Positions 1 through 9,015 are shown, counted from the stretch's first letter. The stretch: 64,000 nucleotides of DNA from Enterococcus rotai (GCF_001465345.1 NZ_CP013655.1:124001-188000); one strand, 5' to 3'. The notes: a model not told the origin generated them from the letters alone. Numbers and translations are program-made.

Positions 1-1366
1 CGTCATCTTCTAATTCTTTACGGAAGAAACGACGATTCTCTTCTGGTTCTTCATCAACAACATCTTCATCATGGAAGACAACTTTTAACGCTAAAACTCT
101 TGTTCCTTCCATTTCTTCAGATGTTAAAGTAAGATTGCCTACATCAAATGAAAGCTTTTCTCCTTCATCTGGAATCGTCCCTAAAGCTGTGATCAGGTAA
201 CCAGCCATTGTATCCACATCACTCATATGCAAGTCAGTTCCAAAGGCTTCATTGAACTCATCAATTAGCATTCTACCTTGAACTAAATACTCATGTTCAT
301 TGATTTTTGCATATAAGTTTTCGACTTCATCTGTCTCATCATCGATTTCTCCAACAATTTCTTCTAATAAATCTTCTAATGTTGCCAAACCAACAACGCC
401 GCCATATTCATCTAATAAAATAGCCATTTGGTTTTGGGTTCTTTTTAGTTCATATAATAGATCATCAATAAAAATCGTTTCTGGGACAAAGAGCGGTTCT
501 TGTATAATATTTTTTAATTGAATATTGTCAAAACCAAATTTATGGGCTGACTTTAATAAGTTTTTAGTGTGAAGGACACCCACAATTTTATCTTTATCTT
601 CGTTATAAACAGGAATTCTTGAATAGTTCTCTGATAATACTGCATCAATATTTTTTTGAATATCATCTTCAATATCAATCATAAATGCATCTGTTCGTGG
701 TACCATGACTTCACGGGCAACTTTAGTATCTAAAGAGAATACTCCTTGAAGCATTTCCAACTCATCATTATCTAAAACACCTTCTGATTCCAGCATATAG
801 CGCATTTCATCACGGGTCATTTTTGAATCAGCATCGTCAAATTTCATTGGTGTAAGTTTTGAAAGTAAATCTGTTGAAGCTGACAATAACCATACGAATG
901 GTTTAGCAACAACACCGATTACACGTACGAACCCTGATGTAGCTTGCGCTACTTCTTCTGATTTATTCATCGCAATTCGTTTTGGATACAACTCACCAAA
1001 AACGATCGATACATAGGTCAATAAAGCTAAAATAATAATATTGGCAATATTTTTTGCAGCAGCACCGCCACCAAGTACTGGTGCTAATTTTGCTGATAAT
1101 GAGTCAGCTAACGAGGCCCCAGATAAAATATTGACTAATGTAATACCAACTTGGATCGTTGATAAAAAGCTTGTCGGATCTTGTAAGACTTTCAGTAATT
1201 TCTTAGCCTTTGCATCGCCTTCTTCAGCTTTTTGTTCGACACGATTCTTATTTACAGAAACTACCGCGATTTCTGATGCTGCAAGAAAAGCGTTGATCAA
1301 CGTTAAAACGACCAACAATAAAATTTGCGCGATAAGCGACTGACTCTCGGGGTCAGCATTATTCAT
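1..1366 (-). CDS. CNNM/CBS-pair/CorC-HlyC family membrane protein (partial)
   Basis: Integral membrane protein of the CNNM (DUF21) family often labelled hemolysin C/TlyC-like; relatives are implicated in magnesium or other cation efflux. The protein starts MNNADPESQSL with an AAGGAGAG ribosome binding site a few bases upstream. About 200 N-terminal residues hold hydrophobic segments (QILLLVVLTLINAFLAAS; NIANIIILALLTYVSIVFGELYPKR), where the GELYPKR motif is typical of CNNM. A CBS pair follows (VMVPRTDAF, SRIPVY, MAILLDEYGG) and then a CorC_HlyC domain (GYLITALGTIP). The C-terminus lies beyond the left window edge. The DNA gives the domain order clearly; transported ion and physiological role are inferred from the family only. 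Confidence 0.9.
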   Translation of the reverse strand, partial: MNNADPESQSLIAQILLLVVLTLINAFLAASEIAVVSVNKNRVEQKAEEGDAKAKKLLKVLQDPTSFLSTIQVGITLVNILSGASLADSLSAKLAPVLGGGAAAKNIANIIILALLTYVSIVFGELYPKRIAMNKSEEVAQATSGFVRVIGVVAKPFVWLLSASTDLLSKLTPMKFDDADSKMTRDEMRYMLESEGVLDNDELEMLQGVFSLDTKVAREVMVPRTDAFMIDIEDDIQKNIDAVLSENYSRIPVYNEDKDKIVGVLHTKNLLKSAHKFGFDNIQLKNIIQEPLFVPETIFIDDLLYELKRTQNQMAILLDEYGGVVGLATLEDLLEEIVGEIDDETDEVENLYAKINEHEYLVQGRMLIDEFNEAFGTDLHMSDVDTMAGYLITALGTIPDEGEKLSFDVGNLTLTSEEMEGTRVLALKVVFHDEDVVDEEPEENRRFFRKELEDD

Positions 1367-1533
1367 AATGTTTTCTCTCCTTAAATGGTTGCGGGAATGA
1401 CTATACGAGCTTGTTTCATAAAAATAGGATCAATGAATAGATTTTTGTTATCTTATTCGTACTATTTTTCTTAAACTATTAGTTCGTGTAATTGGTAATT
1501 CCCAATTCTAGAAAGGATCACTTTCTTTGTTTT

Positions 1534-1563
1534 AAAAAAACGTGACTACATGAGGTAGTCACG
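1534..1563 (-). terminator. Rho-independent terminator of the AI-2E permease gene
   Basis: Nine-base-pair stem CGTGACTAC/GTAGTCACG with a short loop, followed on the minus strand by a run of seven T. It lies about 45 bases after the stop codon of the minus-strand permease gene. Confidence 0.85.
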
Positions 1564-1607
1564 TTAAAATCGTATCACAAACACGAGCTGATTTCAATAT
1601 TCAGCAA

Positions 1608-2753
1608 CTATTTTTCCTTACTTTCTGGCGAATTTATTTCGTCAGGTAACTCAAGGATCGGTTGTTCATCTAGTTTATTTTGACGAATCATTTGAAAAAT
1701 ATGGACAACGATTGTTTTACACACTGCGTAAAACGGTACCGCTAAGAAAATCCCTAAAAGTCCAGCGATATTCCCAGCAACTAGTAAAATAAGAATAATT
1801 GTCAACGGATGGATTTGCAACGATTTACCGATTACGTTTGGATAAATAATATTCCCGTCGATTTGTTGGACGATCAATACAACTAAACAACATAGTAAGG
1901 CTTTAAAAGGTTCATCAAAAACGGTCACAAAAACCGCTGGAGCCAGTCCGATATACGGTCCTAAATAAGGAATCAAATTGGTTATACCAGCAATCACACC
2001 AAATAAAAATGCGTATCGAACACCGATTAATGAGTAACCGATAACAGTAAAGGTGGCTACGAATAAACATTCAATTGCCTGACCACTAATATAACTTGAT
2101 AATGTTTTATTTAATTTTCCTAACAACTCAACAATGTCATTTTGACGCTTTTTAGGTAAAAAACGTTTGATTCCTGGGACCATCCGATCCCCGTCTTTTA
2201 ACATATAAAACAGAATAAATGGCGCAGTAACAATAATGATCGTGGTCGATGCAACGGTTGATACAATCGAGCCCAAACTGCTAGACAATCCGCTAATGAA
2301 CTGCTGAATAATGTTACCATATGAAATATCTAACTGCTCAATATATTTCGTTAAGTCAAAATCTTTAAAAATCGGTAACTCCGCCATTTGATACACCCAT
2401 GCCTCCACGCTTTTAAACACATCTGGCATATTAGAAGCTAAACTAGATAATTGGGAAATCAGACTAGGAATCACACTAACTAAAAGCAATACAAGTGCTA
2501 TGATTAATAGTAAAAATACGATCAAAATCGCAAAGATTCGTTTCATTTTGGTTTTCATCAATAGGTTGACGATTGGATTTAAAATATAATACAAAAATCC
2601 AGCTACCAAAACTGGTGCGAATAAGGTTGAAAAAAACGTCCCTATTGGCGTAAAAATAAAATTGATCTTTGATGAGACAAAAATCAATGTGGCGATGACT
2701 AATAACTCCGCCGACCAAAAAAATAACTTTGATTGTCTTAATTTTTCAAACAA
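1608..2753 (-). CDS. AI-2E family transporter
   Basis: Polytopic membrane protein of the AI-2E/PerM family (PF01594). The family name comes from the autoinducer-2 exporter, but other members carry other substrates, including Na+/H+ antiport, so the substrate is unknown here. Hydrophobic segments are spread over the whole length, and the C-terminal half has the family features YLGPYIGLAPA, QQIDGNIIYPNVIGKSLQIHPLTII and AGLLGIFLAVPFYA. The open frame extends to an ATG at 2831, but I chose the TTG at 2753 because AAAGGAGG lies seven bases before it, while the upstream ATG codons have no ribosome binding site. This gives 381 residues. The final residues are charged and cytoplasmic. Confidence 0.85.
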   Translation of the reverse strand: MFEKLRQSKLFFWSAELLVIATLIFVSSKINFIFTPIGTFFSTLFAPVLVAGFLYYILNPIVNLLMKTKMKRIFAILIVFLLLIIALVLLLVSVIPSLISQLSSLASNMPDVFKSVEAWVYQMAELPIFKDFDLTKYIEQLDISYGNIIQQFISGLSSSLGSIVSTVASTTIIIVTAPFILFYMLKDGDRMVPGIKRFLPKKRQNDIVELLGKLNKTLSSYISGQAIECLFVATFTVIGYSLIGVRYAFLFGVIAGITNLIPYLGPYIGLAPAVFVTVFDEPFKALLCCLVVLIVQQIDGNIIYPNVIGKSLQIHPLTIILILLVAGNIAGLLGIFLAVPFYAVCKTIVVHIFQMIRQNKLDEQPILELPDEINSPESKEK

Positions 2754-2935
2754 AGAGGGTCCTCCTTTATCAATAAAAAATGATTGCTTGTTAATAGATT
2801 TTAGCATAATTGTTACTAAATAGGATAGCAATATTTTTTTGTACTAGTTTGCTTCCTAAAATATCGATTAAACTGATATAAAAAAAAATCCGTCAAATTA
2901 GCTGTCCAGATGTTTTTAGTGATTGTTTGATTTGG

Positions 2936-3124
2936 TTATTTTTTAAAGAAGCCTTTGACATTATCGGCTAGTCCACCTGCATCAACATCAGGGATCATTC
3001 CTTTAATTTTTTCATATTGTTCACCAATGTCATCTTTGTGTTCTTCAAGGAATTGCTTTGCCTTTTCAAAATTTCCTTCACCAATCAACTCTTTGACTTT
3101 TTGCACAATTTCATCTGGATTCAT
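2936..3124 (-). CDS. small conserved acidic/basic helical protein, function unknown
   Basis: A 62-residue protein starting MNPDEIVQKVKELIGEG and ending GLADNVKGFFKK. The frame continues upstream to 3166, but the ATG at 3124 has AAGAAAGG before it and is the more likely start. It is charged and predicted helical, with no signal peptide or membrane segment. The codon pattern and a ribosome binding site support a real gene. I do not recognise a functional family; small proteins of this look occur in lactic acid bacteria as stress-related or DNA-associated factors, but nothing here proves either. Confidence 0.65.
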   Translation of the reverse strand: MNPDEIVQKVKELIGEGNFEKAKQFLEEHKDDIGEQYEKIKGMIPDVDAGGLADNVKGFFKK

Positions 3125-3344
3125 GACACCCACAACCTTTCTTTTTTTGTTATTTCTACTGTACACTGCTGTTATTATTTTTACAAAAGTTATACATCAA
3201 TTTCTATTAAAATCCTACTATCTTTTTTTAGATATAATCAATATAACAGAGTTGTCAGTTCCTTTTTAAAAAGAGAACAACACATACTGATATGATCGTA
3301 TGGTATAATAATATTAATTCCACAAACGAAAAAGGAGTTTTTTT

Positions 3345-5126
3345 ATGTTTATAAAAAATAATATGTATCTTATGTTGGCGGTCACTTTTATCTCATTATC
3401 AACCAGCACAGCCATTTTCACAGAAAATGTTTCAGCTGAGCAAACATCAACCGAAATTTCTGAAATTACTACCATACCGAAAGATTCAACTACACAAAAT
3501 ACCATGGAAACAGCTAGTAGTTCTTCTAATACAAAAGAAACAGTGATTAGTAGCGATGATGAAGCTAATCAGGTTAATAGTGTTGAGCAAACCAGTCCTG
3601 TTCCTACTACTGACAATGAAGAGGAATTAAGAAAACAATTTGAAGCGGATTCCAGAAGTAGTGTTATGTCATTTGAAGAATATAAATCATTCATTGAAAC
3701 GTTGAAAAAGTTGACTCCTACTCAATCTGATCTGCCCGCTGCTCGCGCTTTTAGTGCAGGAACCCAAAGAGATCAAATTGTAGCAGAGGCAAAAAAACAT
3801 TTAGGAAAACCATATACACAAAAGCATCCTGATCGATTAGGACCGAACAAGTTTGATTGTTCTGGACTGACTCGCTATGTATTTTTACAAGTAACGGGAA
3901 AAAACATTGGTGATTGGACTGTACCACAAGAAAAATCAGGAACAAAAGTAGCTATTTCTAAAGCAACGATTTCGCAATTACAACCAGGGGATCTTCTTTT
4001 TTGGGGGAATGCTGGCGCTACTTATCATGTAGCAATTTACATTGGTAATGGACAATATATTCACGCACCAAACTATGATACTACTGTTGAAGTATCTCAG
4101 ATTTGGTGGTCAGAATTTCCACCGAGCTTTGCCTTAAAAATGAATCTTACAGGTACAAAGCCTCAAGGAGAGGCAATTAATGACGGATCATATGTCACGA
4201 TCACAAAAAAAGGATATAACACCTTTAGTTCGTTTAACTGGGTTAAAAAAAATACTTCTGACAATCTATTAAATAAAACTTATCAAGCAAAAATAAGATA
4301 TAATCACGTAAATGGTGATACCTACTATTCTTTATATGACAATACTAGTGCTTGGCAAGGTTATATAAACTCTAAAGCTGTGCAAAAAGCAGATGGTAAA
4401 CGAGGCATTTGGATGAAAAACAATGAGTTTGTCACTGTTACAAATAAATCCTCGACCATTTGGGGCAATATCAATGACTTTTCTGCTAAGAAAGGCTCGA
4501 CTGCTAGTCTCTATCAAAAAACCTATCATGCGCAGGGACGCTACAATCATTTTTCTGGTGATGTCTACTACTCTTTATACGACAATAAAAACACTTGGTT
4601 AGGCTATGTGAATCTAAAAGATTTACAAAAAGCAGATGGTAAACGAGGCATTTGGATGAAAAACAATGAGTTTGTCACTGTTACAAATAAATCCTCGACC
4701 ATTTGGGGCAATATCAATGACTTTTCTGCTAAGAAAGGCTCGACTGCTAGTCTCTATCAAAAAACCTATCATGCACAGGGACGCTACAATCATTTCTCTG
4801 GCGATGTCTACTACTCTTTATACGACAATAAAAATACTTGGTTAGGCTATGTGAATCTAAAGGATTTACAAAAAGCAGATGGTAAACGAGGCATTTGGAT
4901 GAAGAATAATGAGCAGGTAACAATCGCTAAGAAAGGATACACTATTTGGGGAGATATCAATAATTTTTCTTCCAAAAAAGGATCTACTAATACTGTTTAC
5001 AAGAAAACCTTTCATGCGCAAGGACGTTACAATCATTTTTCCGGTGAAGTTTATTATTCTTTATACGATAACAACAATAAATGGATAGGTTATATTAATA
5101 AAACAGGCGTAACAGTTAAACACTAG
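3345..5126 (+). CDS. secreted NlpC/P60 peptidoglycan endopeptidase with four GW-like repeats
   Basis: Predicted secreted cell-wall hydrolase that cleaves peptide stems of peptidoglycan. A signal peptide ends about residue 31 (NVSA|EQ). A Ser/Thr-rich linker runs to about residue 140 and the NlpC/P60 domain spans about 145-265. The catalytic set is visible: Cys172 in FDCSGL, His228 in YHVAIYIG and His240 in IHAPNY. The rest is four SH3/GW-like modules of about 81 residues (WMKNNE..V, GRYNHFSG, YYSLYDN, GYVN), which in related proteins bind teichoic acid or other wall polymers. The central modules are almost identical at DNA level (period 243 bp), suggesting recent duplication. There is no LPXTG motif or transmembrane tail, so wall retention probably depends on the repeats. 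The start has AAAGGAG upstream. Confidence 0.9.
   Translation: MFIKNNMYLMLAVTFISLSTSTAIFTENVSAEQTSTEISEITTIPKDSTTQNTMETASSSSNTKETVISSDDEANQVNSVEQTSPVPTTDNEEELRKQFEADSRSSVMSFEEYKSFIETLKKLTPTQSDLPAARAFSAGTQRDQIVAEAKKHLGKPYTQKHPDRLGPNKFDCSGLTRYVFLQVTGKNIGDWTVPQEKSGTKVAISKATISQLQPGDLLFWGNAGATYHVAIYIGNGQYIHAPNYDTTVEVSQIWWSEFPPSFALKMNLTGTKPQGEAINDGSYVTITKKGYNTFSSFNWVKKNTSDNLLNKTYQAKIRYNHVNGDTYYSLYDNTSAWQGYINSKAVQKADGKRGIWMKNNEFVTVTNKSSTIWGNINDFSAKKGSTASLYQKTYHAQGRYNHFSGDVYYSLYDNKNTWLGYVNLKDLQKADGKRGIWMKNNEFVTVTNKSSTIWGNINDFSAKKGSTASLYQKTYHAQGRYNHFSGDVYYSLYDNKNTWLGYVNLKDLQKADGKRGIWMKNNEQVTIAKKGYTIWGDINNFSSKKGSTNTVYKKTFHAQGRYNHFSGEVYYSLYDNNNKWIGYINKTGVTVKH
4391..5119 (+). repeat. tandem 243-bp coding repeats in the NlpC/P60 gene
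   Basis: The segment beginning AGATGGTAAACGAGGC recurs at 4391, 4634 and 4877, exactly 243 bp (81 codons) apart. The first two units differ at only a few positions; the third diverges after about 35 bp. Such repeats can expand or contract by slippage or recombination and so vary the number of wall-binding modules. Confidence 0.9.
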
Positions 5127-5157
5127 TTCCAGTTTACTATCGATTCACAATTTCATC

Positions 5158-5210
5158 AAAATGGATAAAGAGTTTCATCATTTTTTGTGACTCTTTATCC
5201 ATTTTGATTT
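5158..5210 (+). terminator. terminator after the NlpC/P60 gene
   Basis: Long inverted repeat AAAATGGATAAAGAGT/ACTCTTTATCCATTTT about 30 bases after the stop codon. The arms themselves supply A and T runs, so it may work in both directions. Confidence 0.8.
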
Positions 5211-5322
5211 CAGTAATAGTAATAATTACGCAATTCAATCATCCAGATGCTCAAAAAACTAGTATTTTTTTCCACTCTAGTTTAAGGTATAATAAACAAA
5301 ATACTCATGACAGAGGTGCCAA

Positions 5323-5757
5323 ATGAAAATTGTTCACACTAAAGATACTATGAGTGATATCTACATAGATGCAGTTAAAATTCGTCGTCAGGTGTTTATG
5401 TTAGAACAAGGAGTTCCTGGTGAAATTGAAATCGATAAATATGAAGCAGCTTGTATTCATTTTGTTTTGTATGGCGATAACAACGAGGCTATTGCTACTT
5501 GTCGTTTATTGCCGCTTACCGAGGGAATGATAAAATTACAGCGAATGGCTGTTCAAAAAGAGTTTAGAGGTCATGATTATGGTCGTGTGATCGTAGAAAG
5601 TGCTGAGCAATTTGCAAAAGAGCAAGGTTACAACACGATTACTTTGGGTGCTCAAATTACTGCACTTGGCTTCTATGAAAAAATGCGATATATCAAAGAA
5701 GGTGAAATGTTTCTTGATGCCGCTATTGAACATTATCAGATGAATAAACAGTTTTAG
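5323..5757 (+). CDS. GNAT family N-acetyltransferase (YjcF/ElaA-like)
   Basis: A 144-residue acetyltransferase of the GNAT superfamily, expected to use acetyl-CoA; the acceptor is unknown. The sequence shows IRRQVFMLEQGVP near the N-terminus, which is typical of the YjcF/ElaA group, then CRLLP, the core motif LQRMAVQKEFRGHDYGRVIVESAE (the acetyl-CoA binding loop is the RGHDYG part) and ALGFYEKMRY near the end. The ribosome binding site GACAGAGG is weak. It stands alone between two terminators, so it is probably transcribed by itself. Confidence 0.85.
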   Translation: MKIVHTKDTMSDIYIDAVKIRRQVFMLEQGVPGEIEIDKYEAACIHFVLYGDNNEAIATCRLLPLTEGMIKLQRMAVQKEFRGHDYGRVIVESAEQFAKEQGYNTITLGAQITALGFYEKMRYIKEGEMFLDAAIEHYQMNKQF

Positions 5758-5773
5758 TTTATCTAGCCAAATA

Positions 5774-5824
5774 AAAAGTAACCCAAGTAAAACTTAATCA
5801 AGTTCTACTTGGGTTACTTTTTTT
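5774..5824. terminator. bidirectional terminator between the GNAT and Ntdp genes
   Basis: Stem AGTAACCCAAGTA pairing with TACTTGGGTTACT, plus an inner AACTT/AAGTT pair, flanked by A-rich and T-rich runs. It lies between two convergent genes and suits both. Confidence 0.85.
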
Positions 5825-5844
5825 CATTTAGCATCTTACATTGG

Positions 5845-6378
5845 CTATTTCTTTGATAGCTCTTGGTATCTCTTATACCAAATATCGACATAGGCTTCAG
5901 AAAACGGGCCTTTTTCATTATTAATCCAATCCACTAACGTCTTAACATTTTCTTTTAGAATAAAATCAATATCTTCAGGATACTCCATTATTTTGCTATG
6001 AAATTCATATTCATCGACATCTAATAAGCGTTTTTCCCCATCAGGAAAAACTTTGATATCCAAATCGTAATCAATATATTTCAACGCTTCATCATCTAAA
6101 AGATAAGGTGACGCCAGATTGCAGTAATAAGAAACCCCCTTTTCTCTAATCATCGCTATTATGTTGAACCAGTATTTTTTATGAAAATAAACAATAGCTG
6201 GTTCACGAGTAACCCAACGCCTACCATCAGACTCTGTCACCAAAGTATGATCGTTGACACCAATCAAAGAATACTCGCTTGTTTTTAATACCATAGTATC
6301 TCGCCATGTTCGATGCAAATGTCCATCGTGTTTGTAACTTTGAATCGTTACAAATTCACCTTCTTTTGGAATTGCCAT
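5845..6378 (-). CDS. nucleoside tri-/diphosphate phosphatase, DUF402 family (Ntdp)
   Basis: A 177-residue DUF402 protein like Bacillus YgaC and staphylococcal Ntdp, which hydrolyse nucleoside tri- and diphosphates with a divalent metal. Family features are [19 protein letters not shown] at the N-terminus, [32 protein letters not shown] and the acidic cluster [15 protein letters not shown] that supplies metal ligands. The full-length match to the family and the start ATG at 6378, with GGGGGA upstream, support the call. The gene stands alone after the convergent terminator. The cytoplasmic substrate in this organism is not known. Confidence 0.88.
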   Translation of the reverse strand: MAIPKEGEFVTIQSYKHDGHLHRTWRDTMVLKTSEYSLIGVNDHTLVTESDGRRWVTREPAIVYFHKKYWFNIIAMIREKGVSYYCNLASPYLLDDEALKYIDYDLDIKVFPDGEKRLLDVDEYEFHSKIMEYPEDIDFILKENVKTLVDWINNEKGPFSEAYVDIWYKRYQELSKK

Positions 6379-6580
6379 AGTCCCCCAACTTTCCCTAGTA
6401 CGAAAAATCGCTTCTCAAAGCTGATTACTCTTCGTTTGGGTGTTCATTACACCGATATCATTATAATTATATCATAATTTTCAGCTTTGCATACTAAGTA
6501 GTTTGTTTTCTCACAGCAATCAAGAATATCTTTTGAAATATAGAGAATTATTTTAGTTTTTTGAAGTTGAAATTGAGGTA
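6379..6580. other. AT-rich intergenic stretch before the CRISPR array
   Basis: This holds the promoter region of the minus-strand Ntdp gene and the trailer side of the CRISPR array. I see no open frame, tRNA or convincing hairpin in it. Confidence 0.5.
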
Positions 6581-6884
6581 ATTAAAAAAGTCTAGTTCTA
6601 AATAGAGCTAGACACATTTGAACCAAGTGTTCATGTTTACCGTGCAATATTTCAATCCACTAGCTCTAAACAGAGCTAGACGAACACGGTTCGGACATCA
6701 GCTGGTCAAGTGATGTATTTCAATCCACTAGCTCTAAACAGAGCTAGACTTATAAGCTGTTTTATCAAAGTTGCTATAATGAGATTTCAATCCACTAGCT
6801 CTAAACAGAGCTAGACGGCAAAACACGGCGAACCTTTCCAACTGGTCAAGGATTTCAATCCACTAGCTCTAAACAGAGCTAGAC
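6581..6884 (-). CRISPR. short orphan CRISPR array, type I-C-like repeat (4 repeats plus 1 degenerate, 4 spacers)
   Basis: Four identical 33-bp repeats lie at 6649-6681, 6717-6749, 6784-6816 and 6852-6884, with a degenerate copy at 6581-6613. Spacers are 34-35 bp (6614-6648, 6682-6716, 6750-6783, 6817-6851). Read on the minus strand, each repeat starts GTCTAG, contains a perfect 8-bp stem CTAGCTCT-GTTT-AGAGCTAG and ends GTGGATTGAAAT. Length, stem and that 3' end are those of type I-C repeats. The degenerate copy keeps its stem half and loses the GGATTGAAAT half, as terminal (trailer) repeats do, so the leader is at the higher-coordinate side. No cas gene occurs anywhere in the window; processing would need Cas5c and Cas proteins encoded elsewhere, or the array is a relic. 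Confidence 0.95.
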
Positions 6885-7049
6885 CGTGAAATTGACAAAA
6901 ATACATAACATATCTTCACCATTCCACCACTAAAACTAGTATAACATTAAATTTAAATGAGAAAAAGCTTCTTTTCCTACTAAAATCAGCAAAATTCTAG
7001 TACGAATCTCCTAGGCTTTTTATGCGCACTTGGGGTTAGCACCAAGAAA
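6885..7049 (-). promoter_or_regulatory. putative CRISPR leader
   Basis: The 165 bases between the mutY stop codon and the first intact repeat. On the minus strand they contain GGTGCTAACCCCAAGTGCGC, then AGGAGATTCGTACTAG, an AT-rich tract and a possible -10 element TATACT, before the array. The paired elements resemble, from memory, type I-C leaders. The orientation agrees with the degenerate repeat at the far end. A small CTTGG/CCAAG hairpin just after mutY could also end mutY transcripts. Confidence 0.6.
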
Positions 7050-8225
7050 TTATTCTTTTTTTCTAAATTCTTTTTTGTACAGATCTAACATCTTTTGCTG
7101 GGGTTTTGGAAAAACATAGTTTGAGAATGTTTCTTTTGTTGCCCAAGCTTGGTTTTCATTCTTAACTGTTAATCCTGTTTGACGCCCATAAAAAACCAGG
7201 ATATGCCATTTTAAATGACTGAAAATATGTGTTACTTCTCCTAAGGTTCGCTTTTGCCAAACAACTTGTGAATAATCTTCGAAAATTTCTGAATTTTCTT
7301 CAGCAACTAACAGTGGTTCTTCAAAATTAAGTGATAACTGCTGATCTTCTTTCACCCACATTTTCTGTAGAAACTCGAAGTGCTCTTTACTGACCTCTTC
7401 GATCGGGAACAACCACATATTTGCTAGTAAGCCTTTGGGATCACGCTGTTCTAGTAAAAATTCTTGTTGATTATTTTCAATGATTCCACCAATGTAATAA
7501 ACATCTTTTGGTTTCATTTTTTTTGATTTAACTGGAAAATTTGTCATCGTGTTATTTTTGTAACTCAAGCAATAAGATTGGATTGGGCACTCTTCACACT
7601 TTGGTGATGTCGGAGTACAAATACCTGAACCTAGATCCATCATTGCTTGATTAAAATCACCTGGCCGCTTCTGATCAATGATTCTATACATTGCTTCTTC
7701 AAACACTTTGCGACTACTTGGTTTGGCAATATCATCACTGATCTCAAATAAACGGCTGACCACTCGCATAACATTGCCATCGATCGCAGGCTCTGGAATT
7801 TGAAAGGCAATACTGCCGATTGCACCTGCTGTGTATGGTCCGATTCCTTTTAGTTGGCGAATTTCTTCAATGGTTTGAGGCATCTGACCATCAAACTCAG
7901 TCATGATCTGCTGCGCTGCAACTTTTAAATTTCTGGCTCTAGAATAGTAGCCTAAACCCTCCCACGCTTTCAATAAACGATCATCCGGCGCCTCAGCTAA
8001 GTCTTTGATCGTTGGAAACCACTCCATAAAACGATAATAATAATCAATTACCGTATCCACACGAGTCTGTTGTAACATGATTTCTGAAATCCAAATACGA
8101 TATGGATCTAAATTAACACGCCAAGGTAAATTTCGCTTTTCTTTTTCATACCAATTAATAAACTCTTCCTGAAAAGCCTGCAGTTCAGTAGCACTCCAAG
8201 TTTCCCAATACTTCTCATTCTTCAT
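7050..8225 (-). CDS. mutY: A/G-specific adenine DNA glycosylase MutY
   Basis: Base-excision repair enzyme removing adenine opposite 8-oxoguanine. The 391-residue protein has the catalytic Glu in EIMLQQTRVDTV, a helix-hairpin-helix LKGIGPYTAGAIGSIAF, the catalytic Asp in AIDGNVMRV and a [4Fe-4S] motif CTPTSPKCEECPIQSYC with the standard C-x6-C-x2-C-x5-C spacing. A NUDIX-like 8-oxoG recognition domain occupies the C-terminal third (YYIGGIIENNQQEFLLEQR, GLLANMWLFP, THIFSHLKWH). The ATG at 8225 overlaps the end of recX by 11 bases, so the two genes are translationally coupled in one operon. The CRISPR leader begins directly after its stop. Confidence 0.97.
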   Translation of the reverse strand: MKNEKYWETWSATELQAFQEEFINWYEKEKRNLPWRVNLDPYRIWISEIMLQQTRVDTVIDYYYRFMEWFPTIKDLAEAPDDRLLKAWEGLGYYSRARNLKVAAQQIMTEFDGQMPQTIEEIRQLKGIGPYTAGAIGSIAFQIPEPAIDGNVMRVVSRLFEISDDIAKPSSRKVFEEAMYRIIDQKRPGDFNQAMMDLGSGICTPTSPKCEECPIQSYCLSYKNNTMTNFPVKSKKMKPKDVYYIGGIIENNQQEFLLEQRDPKGLLANMWLFPIEEVSKEHFEFLQKMWVKEDQQLSLNFEEPLLVAEENSEIFEDYSQVVWQKRTLGEVTHIFSHLKWHILVFYGRQTGLTVKNENQAWATKETFSNYVFPKPQQKMLDLYKKEFRKKE

Positions 8226-9015
8226 TCTCTAATTCCTTTTCATCAAAATATTGCTGAATCAAATCTGAGTCAAAACGTTTTTGAAATAGTCCTTGTTTAA
8301 CTTTCATCACACGTTTATAAGGATCCAATTTACGGTGTTTTTCCCATAATTTATCGCCTTCTTTTCTGATCACATCTAATTCTTGTTCTTCATCTTTTTC
8401 AAAGGATAGCTCTTCAAGCGCTAAATCGATCACTTCCCGATTGAACCCTTTTTGCATCAGGTGCATTTGAACTTTTTGTACAGCATCTTTAAAACTCTTT
8501 GTTCGATAACGTCTCATCGCTTTTTCCGCTGTTGCTTTTGCTACTTCTACTTGATCATCCATAGTATAAAAAGTTAACCCATGTTGAATGTCTTCTTCAT
8601 TCAAGCCTTTTCGTTTTAGTTGTTGTTCGATCATTTTGGGTCCTTTATCGCTTGTTCGCATTAAGGTACGGACATAACTTTCACTAAAAATTTTATCGTC
8701 TAAGAGGTTCATTTCTTCCAGGCGAATCACAATTGTTTTGCGATCTTCTGGCAAGATTTCTTTTTCCTTTAAATAATCTAAAATTTCTTTTTTTGAGCGT
8801 AATTGATAACTCAAGTAATTTAATGACATTTGTAAACCAACATCATAAGAACCTGATTTTTTTATTTGTTCGATCTCGGATTCTGTCAATTCTTGGCCTT
8901 TTAATAGGCGCTGGCGAACTAAGGTATCCTCTGAGACCCGTAATTTTTCTCCTGAAGACAGCCAGATAAGATAAAACTGACCTTTGTCTTTGGTGATTTT
9001 TGTAATTGTTTCCAT
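8215..9015 (-). CDS. recX: regulatory protein RecX
   Basis: RecX modulates RecA by binding its filament. The protein of 266 residues is built of repeated three-helix units (YLSYQLRSKKEILDYLKEKE; YVRTLMRTSDKGPKMIEQQL; KSFKDAVQKVQMHLMQKGF), the usual RecX pattern. The frame is open up to 9063, but METITKITKDKGQ at 9015 has AAGGCGGAG upstream and matches the normal RecX N-terminus and length. It is the first gene of a recX-mutY pair and is divergent from rlmD. Confidence 0.95.
   Translation of the reverse strand: METITKITKDKGQFYLIWLSSGEKLRVSEDTLVRQRLLKGQELTESEIEQIKKSGSYDVGLQMSLNYLSYQLRSKKEILDYLKEKEILPEDRKTIVIRLEEMNLLDDKIFSESYVRTLMRTSDKGPKMIEQQLKRKGLNEEDIQHGLTFYTMDDQVEVAKATAEKAMRRYRTKSFKDAVQKVQMHLMQKGFNREVIDLALEELSFEKDEEQELDVIRKEGDKLWEKHRKLDPYKRVMKVKQGLFQKRFDSDLIQQYFDEKELENEE

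Noticed and set aside
2754-2831. Upstream ATG codons for the AI-2E permease
   Set aside because: They lack a ribosome binding site, while AAAGGAGG is ideally placed before the TTG at 2753.
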